A stretch of 64,000 nt of DNA from Helichrysum umbraculigerum (taxonomy: Eukaryota > Streptophyta > Magnoliopsida > Asterales > Asteraceae). A program made the translations under genes and the position numbers. The stretch is taken from contig CATIUR010000006.1 of assembly GCA_949592205.1 (NCBI GenBank), positions 68,072,001 to 68,136,000 on the forward strand, written 5' to 3'. Positions 11,247 to 22,237 of the stretch are shown here, piece by piece; positions within the stretch are counted from its first letter, which is position 1; each line of letters opens with the position of its first letter. The notes under the pieces are model-generated. The model searched no databases. It saw only the letters and a program-made list of their open reading frames with translations, and was not told the origin of the DNA.

Positions 11247-11883
11247 GAGCACACGGAGTGGTGACGGTTTAAACACAGTGTTCTGAGTGAGAATTTTGTG
11301 GTAAGGATTTTGTGGAGTGGTAACAGTGTTCTGGAATTTTATATGATTTGTTTTATTTGTTTTTTTAAATGTAAATAAATGTATAAATTAATATTTATAA
11401 ACAAATAAATTAGATAAACCAAACATTTAATTCATTAAAACAAAATAAAACCATATTTTTAAACGTTGGAGACAAAAAATAATAATAACAAAAAAAATAA
11501 AAAATTTGCCCGGTAGGCCGGTATCCACATCCACAAGAGACAATAAAAACAAAAATAAAAAACTTAGTTTTAAACACACACAATATTTTCTCTTTCCTTT
11601 TCCTACTATTTCTTCTTCTTCTTTACTTTCTTCTTCTTCCTCTTTGTTTTCTCCTTCTTCCTCTAACAGCACACACACAAAAAAAAAGAAGCACAAACGG
11701 TATTAATAAGAGAGAGAAAGGAAAAAGGAAACAAAAAAAAGAAGAACATTGCTTGGTTCACCGTCCGAAATCAGACGTTGCTCGGAAAATGCTGTCGAGA
11801 ACGCCATTCCGGTGTGGCGGAACGCCGTCCGACGGCGTTCTCGACCCTAAACGCTGCCAGGATCTTGTCCATTCCGTGTGCTC
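11247..11883. mobile_element. PIF/Harbinger-like (Tourist-type) MITE, 637 bp
   Basis: The left terminus GAGCACACGGAGTGG and the reverse complement of the right terminus, GAGCACACGGAATGG, match at 14 of 15 positions. Both flanks carry TTA (11244-11246 and 11884-11886), the PIF/Harbinger TSD. The interior has a pyrimidine-rich TTC microsatellite (about 11610-11665) and a palindrome near the right end (GTCGAGAACGCC pairing with GGCGTTCTCGAC, about 11797-11846). It has no transposase. Confidence 0.8.
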
Positions 11884-13100
11884 TTACAGCAAAGTCTTGT
11901 AACTCTTCAAATATTATAAAGCAAACTTCTTTTATCAATTAAATTACATAACATAATTTTTGGATCAATATAAAAGACATCAAGATTGGCTAGTTGTAGT
12001 TATAACATCATAGACGGTTTTATCACAAAGCTCACCGTAATTAGGATTGTTTTTATCTATCTGGATTGCCATCTGCATACATACATATATATTAGCGAAG
12101 ATAGTATAAACGTTATAACACCCTACTCGAAAAGACAAGGATATTTTTTTTTTTTTTTTTTAAAAAGAAGCGCAAGATTAGATACAAACCATTGGATTGC
12201 ATATTTACATTCAAAATGGCAATCCAAATACATACAGTATTTAATCTAGATTATTCTAGACATTACACGCGATTAGTTTAGTGTTATAGAAAATCCAAAA
12301 CATAGTGTTATATCATTAACATAGTTAACCAAACAGAGTGAGCTTGTCAAACATTCCATTCCTATGATACTCCTTGCCCACCCACATACCAAAGTAAACC
12401 TGCAAGAAGTATTGAGGGGTTAGCACGAAGCTAAGTGAATAATCTCAAACTATCAACTAACTTAGCTTAACAAATGAATACAGCAAAGCATAGCAACAGT
12501 TAATCATGAAGGATCGGTGGTCCTTGAAGTACCCTCATGCCGCGGTGGTTCCCCAAGTAACACTTAAAACCAACTGAAGGCCAAATCAGTGGCTAAACCG
12601 ATAGCTTGGTACTATTACTACTTACAACATAATTTCAGTGAACAACACATGTACAAAGTACTTATGATGTTCACAGTAATAGTATTCAAACCCAACACAC
12701 GTTGACCCCCGACATTCATATAGTCCACAACCATCATGGCAATCAAGGACACCAACAATTAAGTTAAATATAACCATCATGGCAAAATATTAACTTAACA
12801 ATGAAAACAGTAAATTCACATTTACCCGTTGTAACCATATTGTTACAACCAAATTAGACTGAAAGTCCAAGATCCACTCACCCTTGACGATCACCGCCCT
12901 TGCTCAAAGATCTAATATTATTGAGTCTTCGGTGTATCTGAGAACACAAGAGGATTACAAGTTAGTACTCATTTCATATGATATCTAACTTTCATTAAAC
13001 ACTTAATATCAGTTCAGCAAGCATTAAGTACCATAAGGATAGTATACAAGTTGATTATACAATTTATAGCAAGTTAACATAACAAGTTCAGCAAAACAGG

Positions 13101-13337
13101 GGGAATACGTTCGTATTCCAATGAATACGTCCGTATTCACGGGAATACAACCGTATTAATAGGAATACGCCGTATTCCCAAGCAATTTCCAATACAGAAC
13201 TGAAATTAAGGAATACGCCAACGAATACGCTAGGGAATACGCCCGTATTCCTCGGAATACGCCGTATTCACATGAATACACCGTATTCCCGTTGATTCAG
13301 AATTGCAAATTAAAAAGGGGGAATACGCCGTATTCCC
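13101..13337. repeat. Palindrome array, GGAATACGCCGTATTCC units, element B left LTR
   Basis: About eight units built on 8-bp arms GGAATACG / CGTATTCC around one central base, some degenerate, lie within a 237-bp stretch of the candidate LTR intron. Confidence 0.85.
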
Positions 13338-13995
13338 ATGTTCATCAGTTTTGCCCAGAATCTGCAACAGACCAAGCTCGAACCAAAATTACAATTCACC
13401 AAGTTTCAGCTACAATACACGAATTTAGCACTTAAGTGACCTATACTAACATGTATAAACATATTGCAACAACAACTAACATCATCAAACACTACAATTC
13501 ATACATGCATCAATGCTTCAATCTAGATTTCAACCAATTTCATTAAATCAACTAACAACTTGAAGAACAATTGTAATTCACCAAGATAAACATGAAATCA
13601 GTTTGTAACCATCACACAAATACATATTCAATCATGAACATAGCCATTCAATCATTAATTTACTTAATTTAACATTTCAACTAGAACTTGAAAATGGGTA
13701 TTCTTACTTACAATATTTAGATGATGATGATGATACAATGAAGAGGAAGAACACAAGGAAATCACAATCACACCCTTAACTTGATGAAATCAGATTTGTG
13801 GTTAATTGCTTTTGAGAGAGTGTGTTCTTGGGATGAAAGCACAAGTCAGGGAACAAAATGAAGTTCTGTCAAATGCATAAACAGGTGTCGACTTCATTAT
13901 ATGACTCAGCCTATTATTTTGTATAAATTATACCCGTCCTAAATCTATTTTCTGGAACCTAAAAACCATTTGCGAGAAATAAGTTTTTATTATAC

Positions 13996-16375
13996 TGTAA
14001 CACCCCCGAAATTCACTGTTTTGCGGAAGCATACATGGGTGTTACTAATCAATATACAAAGCACAAGATATACAGCAAACGACCTCTAAATGAGACGTTT
14101 TGTAAATTAGTTACATTCCATAGATATAATGTTTGAAAACTTAGTGTTTTCGTATACAAAATGTAGTTTCCCCTAGAGTCCACGCGTATAGCGGGAGATT
14201 CTATTACATAATCGTAATCTACAAAAGATAATGCTAAGAATCTCCGTTAATGCAGTTGTGTTGAAATCATGCGACTCTAGCTAAAATCCTGGAGTAATCC
14301 TACTCCATCCGGGTACCTGAGAAAACATGCTAAAAAGTGTCAACCAAAAGGTTGGTGAATCTCACAGGTTTGTAAGTAATATCGGCTTTGAACACGAGAT
14401 TTCATTAGTAGTGCCCGTAGGCGTAAAATCAGCCATTGCAATCCAGCAATCGTAAAATCAGTATTTGCAATCCAGCAAATGTAAATAAATAAGTTTATAC
14501 CGTTGCCATGAGGCTCATAATCGAAGCTTAACCCGTAATAATATGTTTGCTCCCGTGACATGCTCGTAAGTGAGCAAGCATCAGTAACGAATAAGTTGTC
14601 ACCCGTTTATACGTGTAAATCGGTACGTGGCAGCGCTACTGCCCCGGGTGGGGAGGGTCATTTCCCTAATGGATCCATTAACTACTGTTCGCGCTTAAGT
14701 CCATAACTAACGATATATGATGGAGAGACTTCTGTAAATAGTAACAACTCATGCAATTCCGTTTGGTATAGTAAACAGTTTAGTACTTGTGTTCAAGAAA
14801 AATAAGTAGCATGTATCTTCCCCAATAAGATAAAACAGTAAAAGTGGGGCCGTAAGACTCACCTGAGTCCTTGCAAGTACGTTTATATCAATAAACGAGT
14901 AAATAATATCAACCGTAGGTTCTCCGAACCCGTAACCTTCAAATGCCTAAACATATAAGGTTAAGTAAGTAGATGTCTCGCAAGACCACCTAGGCTAGTT
15001 GTTTACACAACTCATTATGTCCAAGTGTTTGTTTAGTAATCCGTTTGTAGTTTGAAAACAAATATGGCCCGTTGGTGACGGTTTGTAATAATGATTCAAA
15101 GCGTTATCATTTATAACGCAATTTAGTGTATTTGTAATAGAAAGTATGTTCTATGACGTTTGTTCAGTCGTATGACATAAGTATTGAAGTTGTGTAAGTT
15201 CGACACTTAGTAAAATCTGACTTTTCAAGGTTCTGGTTTGTGCGACGTAGCATGCGACGTAGCATGCGACGTAGGGTGGTACGTCGCATGATGCGACCTT
15301 CGCAAATCAATGCGACGTAGGAGGCGACGTTAAAGTCTACGTCGCTATGTGCGACGTCCGCAAGTTAATGCGACGTAATAGGCTGCGTCGCTAGTGCGAC
15401 GTTGGGATTTTTGTGCGACGTAGGCCGCGACGTCGCTAAATGCGACGTTGGCCAGATAATGCGACGTTTTGAGCTACGTCGCAGATAGTCCAGCGTCTCT
15501 GCGACGTAGCGGTCTGATCGGAATTTGGTGGCCGGAAAATCGGTCGAAAAGCTTCCGTTCGGTCCAAATCTTTTACCCAACCCATTTTTGGACATTTTAA
15601 GCATATATAAACTATAAAAACGTAAAAATGAGTAAAAACGGAGAGTTTCGGGTTTTGTCGGAAACTTACGAAATGCCGAAATGAAAATCCGGAAAGATAG
15701 CGTGATAGATCGTGATGTGGTGGTCGTTTTCTTCCAAAAGGGTAGTATGTTTCGCGTGCGTTTAGTGGTAGTATTTTGTGAATTAGTGAGAAATGTGGAG
15801 TTGGTGGTGAGGATGAAGTTGAGAGGAAAGAGAGAAGAAAGAGAAAGAGAAGAAGAATTAAATGAAAGAAGGAGGTGGAAATTGGGAGGTTAAGCCCCCA
15901 ATTTCGCCCGCGTTTCCGCTCCGTGCGGTGTTCGTTTCCCCCGTCGTTTAAACGTTATCAAGCAGTTATATTTTTAAAAGGTGACGGGAAATGTTTTAAT
16001 GAAATACCTTGAAATTAATTATAAAAGCATTTGTCGAAGTATTAAAATTCTTAACTCGCGTTTAATACATATACGTTAAATTATTTAAATTGTCGTCGCG
16101 GTATTATAAATAATGTTTGTTCGCTGTGTATTTTATATAATAAAATACGTTCTCATTATTTAGGTAAGTTTCTGTCACCAACGTCCAAGTAACTGTGTCG
16201 GACTCCGTCCGGTTAATTCGTACGATTAATCCAAATCGCGTATGTACACACATATATATATAATTCACCTTATATATATAAAAATAGAGTCTGCAATTAG
16301 TCCTATTACATACTAATTACAACTAGTTACAAGTAATTAGGCAAAATTAATTATCCTAATTTAGCAGGTGTTACA
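13996..16375 (-). repeat. 3' LTR of element A
   Basis: 2380 bp, nearly identical to 22238-24617. It contains the GCGACGT array and the same candidate donor (15669-15664), GACTCAGGTGAGTC block (14869-14856) and second acceptor (14318-14317) as the 5' LTR. Confidence 0.97.
15242..15519. repeat. GCGACGT / ACGTCGC array, element A 3' LTR
   Basis: I count about 13 GCGACGT cores and four ACGTCGC cores in 278 bp, some paired as nearby inverted units or overlapping as the palindrome GCGACGTCGC. The copy in the other LTR (23484-23761) is the same. Confidence 0.9.
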
Positions 16376-16408
16376 TTCTCCCCTTGTTAAAGAAATTTCG
16401 TCCCGAAA

Positions 16409-19400
16409 TTAGCTTGAGTGCACGGACGGTGCGTTGTCTGGGAAAAGATGTGGGTATTTCTGTCGCATTTGGTCTTCCCGTTCCCAGGTGAACTCAGGGC
16501 CGCGCCTAGAATTCCACCTGACTTTTACTATGGGAATACGACTCTGTTTCAATTGCTTGACCTCACGGTCCATGATTTCCATAGGTTTCTCGACGAAATG
16601 AAGTTTATCATCGATTTGAATTTCGTCGAGCGGTATAATCAGCGTCTCGTCAGACAGACATTTCTTCAAGTTAGAAATGTGGAATGTGTTGTGTACGCTG
16701 CTAAGTTCAGCAGGAAGTTGCAGGCGATATGCCACTGGACCAATCCTTTCGAGGATTTCGAATGGTCCGATATATCTAGGATTTAGTTTGCCTCGTTTCC
16801 CGAATCGAATAACACCTTTCCACGGTGCCACTTTGAGAAGTACCTTGTCTCCTACCTGGAACTCAAGATGTTTGCGTCTCACGTCAGCATAGCTTTTCTG
16901 ACGATCACGTGCGGCTTTCAGCCGGTTTTGAATACCAACGATTTTCTCAGTAGTTTCTTGAATGATTTCTGGACCCGTGAGTTGGGATTCTCCTAACTCA
17001 GTCCAACAGACAGGTGATCGGCACTTACGTCCGTAAAGTGCCTCGAAGGGTGCAGCCTTTATGCTGGTATGATAACTGTTGTTGTACGAAAACTCACACA
17101 ACGGTAAGTGATTTTCCCAAGAAGTACCGAAGTCGACTACGCAGGCTCGTAGCATATCCTCCAGTGTTTGAATAGTTCGCTCGCTTTGGCCATCGGTTTG
17201 CGGGTGATAAGCAGTACTCATATCCAGACGAGTACCAAGAGATTTCTGTAGCGATTGCCAAAAGTTAGAAGTAAAACGGCTGTCCCTATCCGAGATGATC
17301 GAGGTAGGTACACCGTGTCGCGAGATGATTTCTTTGACATAGATGCGAGTCAGACGCTCCATCTTGTCGGTTTCCTTGATGGCCAGAAAATGAGCAGATT
17401 TCGTGAGACGGTCCACGATCACCCAAATGGTATCGCAACCACTCGAAGTTTTCGGTAGTTTGGTAATGAAGTCCATGGAAATCTGTTCCCATTTCCATTG
17501 AGGAATTTCAGGTTGTTGAAGCAACCCAGAGGGTCTTTGGTGTTCGGTCTTAACTTTGGAACAGGTTAGGCATTTACTGACGTACAAGGCGATGTCAGCT
17601 TTCATGTTAGGCCACCAATACAACCCTTTGACGTCATGATACATCTTGTCAGATCCAGGATGTATAGAGTATCGAGATTTGTGAGCTTCAGCCATTACCA
17701 AATCTCGCAAGTTTCCGAATTTGGGTAACCACACCCGGTTAGAGAAGTATCGAGTTCCATCGGGTTTTATTTCGAATTGTTTATCCAAGCCTCGTAAGGC
17801 TTCATTTTTCAAGTTTTCATCGTTGAGGGCTTCAAGTTGAGCGGTAAGGATTTGAGCAGGAAGCTCGTTATGAATTGTCATAGAAAGTGCTCGAACTCGA
17901 AGGGGTTTCACTCGTTCTTTTCGGCTTAAGGCATCGGCAACTACGTTAGCCTTGCCCGGATGGTATTTGATCTCGCAGTCGTAGTCACTAAGTAACTCAA
18001 CCCAGCGACGTTGTCTCATGTTTAGATCTTTCTGATCGAATATGTGTTGGAGACTTTTGTGATCGGTAAAGATAGTGCTTTTCGTACCGTAGAGATAATG
18101 TCTCCAGATTTTCAATGCGAAGACCACAGCACCTAACTCGAGGTCGTGGGTCGTATAGTTTTTCTCGTGAATTTTTAGTTGTCGTGAGGCATAGGCAATG
18201 ACTTTTTCCCGTTGCATCAACACACAACCAAGTCCTTGGTGTGAGGCGTCGCAGTAAACTACGAAATCGTCGGTGCCCTCGGGTAAGGACAAGATTGGTG
18301 CACTGCAAAGTTTGTTTTTCAATAGCTGGAAGGCTGACTCTTGTTTATCAGTCCAATCGAACTTCTTATCTTTCTGAGTCAGTGTGGTTAGTGGAACAGC
18401 TATTCTTGAAAAGTTTTCGATGAATCGGCGGTAATAACCAGCAAGACCTAAGAATTGTCTCACTTCGGTTGGAGTGGTCGGTGACTCCCAGCCCTTGATT
18501 GCTTCAATCTTGGCGGGATCAACATGAATTCCTTGGCTGTCAATCACGTGCCCGAGGAATTGAACGGTTCGAATCCAGAACTCACACTTAGAGAATTTGG
18601 CATATAACTCTTCGTGTTTCAGAAGTCCTAGAATGGTTTTCAGATGTTGAGCATGTTCCTGCTCATTGCGAGAGTAAATCAGAATATCGTCGATGAACAC
18701 AATGACGAATTTGTCAAGATATGGTTTGCACACCCGATTCATAAGGTCCATGAATACGGCCGGTGCGTTGGTTAAACCGAATGGCATCACTTGGAACTCG
18801 TAATGCCCATAACGAGTTCGGAAGGCTGTCTTTGGGATATCATTGTCACGGACTCGGAGTTGATGATAACCCGACCGTAGATCAATCTTTGAGTAAACAC
18901 TCGATCCCTGGAGTTGATCAAATAGGTCATCGATTCTAGGAAGTGGGTACCGATTCTTTATGGTTAGCTTATTCAGCTCTCGGTAGTCAATACACATGCG
19001 GAAAGATCCATCTTTCTTTTTCACGAATAAGACCGGAGCTCCCCAAGGCGAGGAACTTGGTCGAATGAATCCTCTGTCCAGGAGTTCCTGTAGTTGGTTA
19101 GACAACTCCTGCATTTCGGATGGTGCTAAACGGTAAGGGGCTCGTGCCACGGGTGCAGCTCCGGGCACAAGTTCGATTTGAAATTCAACTTGTCTAGGTG
19201 GCGGAAGTCCGGGCAAGTCTTCAGGAAAGACTTCCGGGAAATCCCGCACGATCGGAACATCCTCAAGTCGCTTCTCCTCCGACTTCTTCTCCGTTACATG
19301 TGCGAGGATGGCTTGGTACCCTTTTCGTAGGTATTTTCTCGTTTTCAGACAGGATACAATATTCAGATTCCGTCTACCGGTCTCCCCTTGTAGGACTAAG

Positions 19401-20815
19401 GTTCCACCGGAGACAAGAGGTATGCGAACGAGTTTGTCATGACAGATGATTTCAGCTCGGTGCTTGGATAACCAATCCATACCGACAATAATATCGAAGC
19501 TGCCGATCTCGACAGGGATTAAATCAATGGGAAGCGTTTCGTTCGTGAGGTTAAGTGTACAGTTGCGTATGATGCTATCAGTCTCAATCAGGTTGCCATT
19601 AGCTAATTCTACAATGTATTTAGCATCTAAGGCAGTGGGAGTAATATCAAGTAAAGGGCTAAATTTCTCAGATATGAAGCTTCTATCGGCACCGGTATCA
19701 AATAACACAGAAGCAGTAAGGTCGTTGAGAAGGAACGTACCCGTCACGACGTTCGGGTCTTGTCTGGCTTCCCCAGCCTTGATAACGAATGATCTGCCGC
19801 GAGCAGGGTTGTTGTTTTTCAGCTTTGGGCAATCTTTCTTGAAATGCTCTGTATTTCCGCACCCAAAGCAGGCCTTTGGTGCATTAGTGTTGGGGGTGGG
19901 AATGTTGGTTCGACAATCCTTGGCTAGATGCCCGAACCGCTTGCAGTTGGAGCAAGGGCAAGAACCGTCATGGTGGCGGTTGCATTTGGGACAGTAGGGT
20001 CTGCTCCCGCTGTACCCTTTCTTCTCCGAAGTTCCAGATGAATAAGCCTTAATGTACTCAGGCTTTTTGTTGGAGGTTTGGTTGGATGAGTTGGGGTTAC
20101 CTTCCCACTTGCGTTTGTTGTTTGCAGATGGGGTTGAAGTTGTACCACGGCGGACAGAATTTGCCGTTAGTTCATGGGCCATACGGATGGCGCTCTGAAT
20201 AGTACCCAGTTTGGAAGAAGTTACCAGGTCTTGGAGTCTTTCAGGAAGACCATCAACGAATTTCTCGATCCTCTTGTACTCAGGATCGACCATGGTTGGG
20301 CACAGAAGTGCCAGTTGGTGGAAACGGTTGGTGTAGCCGGTGATATCATTACCTTGCATCTTATGGTTCCAAAATTCCACTTCTAGTTGTTTCAATTCAT
20401 CCCTGGGGCAATACTCGCCCCTCAACATCTTCTTCAACTCCTCCCACGGGAGTTGGTAAGCAGTAGCAACACTCACAGTCTGGGCATAAGTGTTCCACCA
20501 GGTGAGTGCGGTGTCAGTAAAAGTACTAACGGAGAACTTAACCTTATCTCCCTCCGCGCAGTTGCAGATAAGAAATACAGACTCAACTTTCTCGATCCAG
20601 CGTACTAGACCGATAGCTCCCTCGGTACCTGCAAAGTTTAGAGGTTTGCAGTTCTGGAAGTCCTTGTAAGAACAAGGTTTAGCAGTAGTGGTTTCAGCGG
20701 CATCGCTGTTTCTCGAGGAATTTGGTGGAGTATTCCGAGCCAAGGCTTCAGTAACAGCCTGGGTTATAAGGGAGGTAATCTGGGCGTCGGTGTATGGTCG
20801 TGTCTTTGGCGGCAT
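16409..20815 (-). CDS. Element A gag-pol polyprotein, 1468 aa, intact
   Basis: A single frame encodes all retrotransposition proteins. Gag capsid region about 46-215; two CCHC zinc knuckles, C288-C301 and C316-C329; aspartic protease with FDTGA (D373); reverse transcriptase about 560-730 with the FIDD active site at 707-710; RNase H with D856, E893, D918 and D961; integrase with a zinc-binding H1045/H1052/C1082/C1085 set and a D1115-D1176-E1212 triad (35 residues between the last two); GPF module near 1350; and a chromodomain-like end about 1416-1458 with the W-x-W/E pattern. This order marks a Ty3/gypsy chromovirus, and the C-terminal fusion suggests the Tekay/Del lineage. No stop or frameshift is present. 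The start MPPKTRP follows an acceptor-like TTTTATTGAAG. Confidence 0.97.
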   Translation of the reverse strand: MPPKTRPYTDAQITSLITQAVTEALARNTPPNSSRNSDAAETTTAKPCSYKDFQNCKPLNFAGTEGAIGLVRWIEKVESVFLICNCAEGDKVKFSVSTFTDTALTWWNTYAQTVSVATAYQLPWEELKKMLRGEYCPRDELKQLEVEFWNHKMQGNDITGYTNRFHQLALLCPTMVDPEYKRIEKFVDGLPERLQDLVTSSKLGTIQSAIRMAHELTANSVRRGTTSTPSANNKRKWEGNPNSSNQTSNKKPEYIKAYSSGTSEKKGYSGSRPYCPKCNRHHDGSCPCSNCKRFGHLAKDCRTNIPTPNTNAPKACFGCGNTEHFKKDCPKLKNNNPARGRSFVIKAGEARQDPNVVTGTFLLNDLTASVLFDTGADRSFISEKFSPLLDITPTALDAKYIVELANGNLIETDSIIRNCTLNLTNETLPIDLIPVEIGSFDIIVGMDWLSKHRAEIICHDKLVRIPLVSGGTLVLQGETGRRNLNIVSCLKTRKYLRKGYQAILAHVTEKKSEEKRLEDVPIVRDFPEVFPEDLPGLPPPRQVEFQIELVPGAAPVARAPYRLAPSEMQELSNQLQELLDRGFIRPSSSPWGAPVLFVKKKDGSFRMCIDYRELNKLTIKNRYPLPRIDDLFDQLQGSSVYSKIDLRSGYHQLRVRDNDIPKTAFRTRYGHYEFQVMPFGLTNAPAVFMDLMNRVCKPYLDKFVIVFIDDILIYSRNEQEHAQHLKTILGLLKHEELYAKFSKCEFWIRTVQFLGHVIDSQGIHVDPAKIEAIKGWESPTTPTEVRQFLGLAGYYRRFIENFSRIAVPLTTLTQKDKKFDWTDKQESAFQLLKNKLCSAPILSLPEGTDDFVVYCDASHQGLGCVLMQREKVIAYASRQLKIHEKNYTTHDLELGAVVFALKIWRHYLYGTKSTIFTDHKSLQHIFDQKDLNMRQRRWVELLSDYDCEIKYHPGKANVVADALSRKERVKPLRVRALSMTIHNELPAQILTAQLEALNDENLKNEALRGLDKQFEIKPDGTRYFSNRVWLPKFGNLRDLVMAEAHKSRYSIHPGSDKMYHDVKGLYWWPNMKADIALYVSKCLTCSKVKTEHQRPSGLLQQPEIPQWKWEQISMDFITKLPKTSSGCDTIWVIVDRLTKSAHFLAIKETDKMERLTRIYVKEIISRHGVPTSIISDRDSRFTSNFWQSLQKSLGTRLDMSTAYHPQTDGQSERTIQTLEDMLRACVVDFGTSWENHLPLCEFSYNNSYHTSIKAAPFEALYGRKCRSPVCWTELGESQLTGPEIIQETTEKIVGIQNRLKAARDRQKSYADVRRKHLEFQVGDKVLLKVAPWKGVIRFGKRGKLNPRYIGPFEILERIGPVAYRLQLPAELSSVHNTFHISNLKKCLSDETLIIPLDEIQIDDKLHFVEKPMEIMDREVKQLKQSRIPIVKVRWNSRRGPEFTWEREDQMRQKYPHLFPDNAPSVHSS

Positions 20816-21177
20816 GATTCTTCAATAAAAGAAATGAAGATACATGAGATTTTGTATGAGCTGGTAATTGTCACAGATGTACATGTATAAAAGCAGTAAT
20901 ACATAACATCAATATGGAAAATGACAATTTAGGTGAGTTGAGATAACAAAGGATATCTGATAGATAAAGTGAGTTCAAAAGTTACATCCTACAGAGATAT
21001 TACAAGGGTGCCGGGAATGGTTACATCCGACTAGTTTATAGAGTAGTGCTAGATAGTCCCTAGATTACGAGATAGATTACAAGACAAAAACTACACTAAT
21101 CTTAATGTAGATTAATTGGTTCCATCAGCGTGACAAAGCGGTCCACAGTTTCTGCTAGTCGGTTGGTTCATTCTTAG

Positions 21178-21654
21178 TTAGGGTTCCTGGCCTTCGGATT
21201 CTTCTTCCGACTCCAGGTTCAGGTCGTGTGGGTGGTAGCGTGCTTCAAGCATGTCCCTGTATCTTTGAGTCGTGGAGCGGTACCTAGTCTCCTCCGTTGA
21301 TTTCCTGCCCAAACGTTTGATCCATGTTTTGGTCCTACGGGTTAGGTTGGTGGCTACTTTCTTCCAGTAACGGATCTTATCTTTGATTCGTGTAGGGACA
21401 GATCGGTTTGAGATTCTCAATCTTTGTTCATAGTCTATGCACTTACGCTTAAGTGCCCAATTTCGGCCGTCTAGTCCCACAGCCTGATCTCGCACTCTCT
21501 CATATTCTTCAATATCGATGCCAGTCATTCCGAAATCCTGATTTTCGTTTCCCTCCAGCATGATTTCTTCTTCTGGTACGATGTCCTCATCGAGATACGT
21601 GTACTGGATTTGTTCACCGTGGACTTGGTCACTATCAGACATGTAGTCGTCCAT
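21178..21654 (-). CDS. Extra frame upstream of gag in element A, 158 aa, function unknown
   Basis: The frame lies between the PBS and gag of element A on the coding strand, ending 362 bp before the gag start. The N-terminal half is acidic (begins MDDYMSDSDQ), the middle is strongly basic and probably helical (KIRYWKKVATNLTRRTKTW), and the last 12 residues are acidic (LESEEESEGQEP). No cysteine cluster, signal peptide or membrane segment is visible and I recognise no family. An excellent acceptor, TCTCTCTGTCATTTCTATAG, ends at 21678, just upstream of the ATG at 21654. This suggests a spliced message could start translation here. B, C and D have no equivalent frame before gag. Because A is nearly unmutated, an open frame alone is not proof of selection. 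Confidence 0.55.
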   Translation of the reverse strand: MDDYMSDSDQVHGEQIQYTYLDEDIVPEEEIMLEGNENQDFGMTGIDIEEYERVRDQAVGLDGRNWALKRKCIDYEQRLRISNRSVPTRIKDKIRYWKKVATNLTRRTKTWIKRLGRKSTEETRYRSTTQRYRDMLEARYHPHDLNLESEEESEGQEP

Positions 21655-22174
21655 TTGGGAATTCGTGTCTTTGAGTTCTATAGAAATGACAGAGAGAGGA
21701 TTTTAGTCCTTGGAAGTACGTTGTTTCAGGGTGTTAGATGTGATTTTCGTAAAATCATTAGAGTGCGCCACAAGGTGGTGTGACGGTAATCAAGTCTGTC
21801 ATAGTCGGTGCAAACCGCTGAGAGAAATTCGTAAGTGTCACCAGGGAAACGTCGACTATCTCTATAGCGAGTGTATTTACGTGCGAGGCCTATTCACATA
21901 TATAATAGCCTAGTAGTATAGTCAGCGAGTGAGGCCTATGTATGTATATACTCGTATATCACATAATAGCCTAGCGTATGTCTAGCACATAACAAGTAAG
22001 AGTCTCGGTTCTCTCGTGGTCAGAGTCTACTAACGTATTCCTGTTTGACATAACCATTTCAGACCTCACATCATCTTTCCTTAATTGTACATAGTTGATC
22101 AGGCTATGTTAAATTAAAGTCGTATGATGTAATTCCTGAACCAATCATGCCTAATAAGGAAATACTGCCTAATG

Positions 22175-22217
22175 GTCATAGTCTAGGCCCACTAAATGCA
22201 ACCTAGTTCACTATAAC
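22175..22217 (-). other. PBS-adjacent hairpin, element A
   Basis: On the sense strand, GTTATAGT (22217-22210), a 3-nt GAA bulge, then CTAGG (22206-22202) pair with CCTAG (22187-22183) and ACTATGAC (22182-22175), with one G-U pair. It starts five bases after the PBS. Confidence 0.6.
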
Positions 22218-22222
22218 CTTAG

Positions 22223-22234
22223 GCTCTGATACCA
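22223..22234 (-). other. Primer-binding site (initiator Met-tRNA), element A
   Basis: Sense TGGTATCAGAGC, three bases (GAT) after the 5' LTR end at 22238. It matches the 3' end of plant initiator Met-tRNA. Confidence 0.95.
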
Positions 22235-22237
22235 ATC

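Noticed and set aside
11427..11706. Overlapping frames rich in Glu/Lys or Ser on both strands
   Set aside because: They come from a TTC/GAA microsatellite within the Harbinger-like MITE and have no other support.
18241..20608. Several plus-strand open frames of 60-183 codons opposite element A gag-pol
   Set aside because: They lie antisense to a long, fully recognised polyprotein and encode nothing recognisable; they are by-products of codon bias on the other strand.
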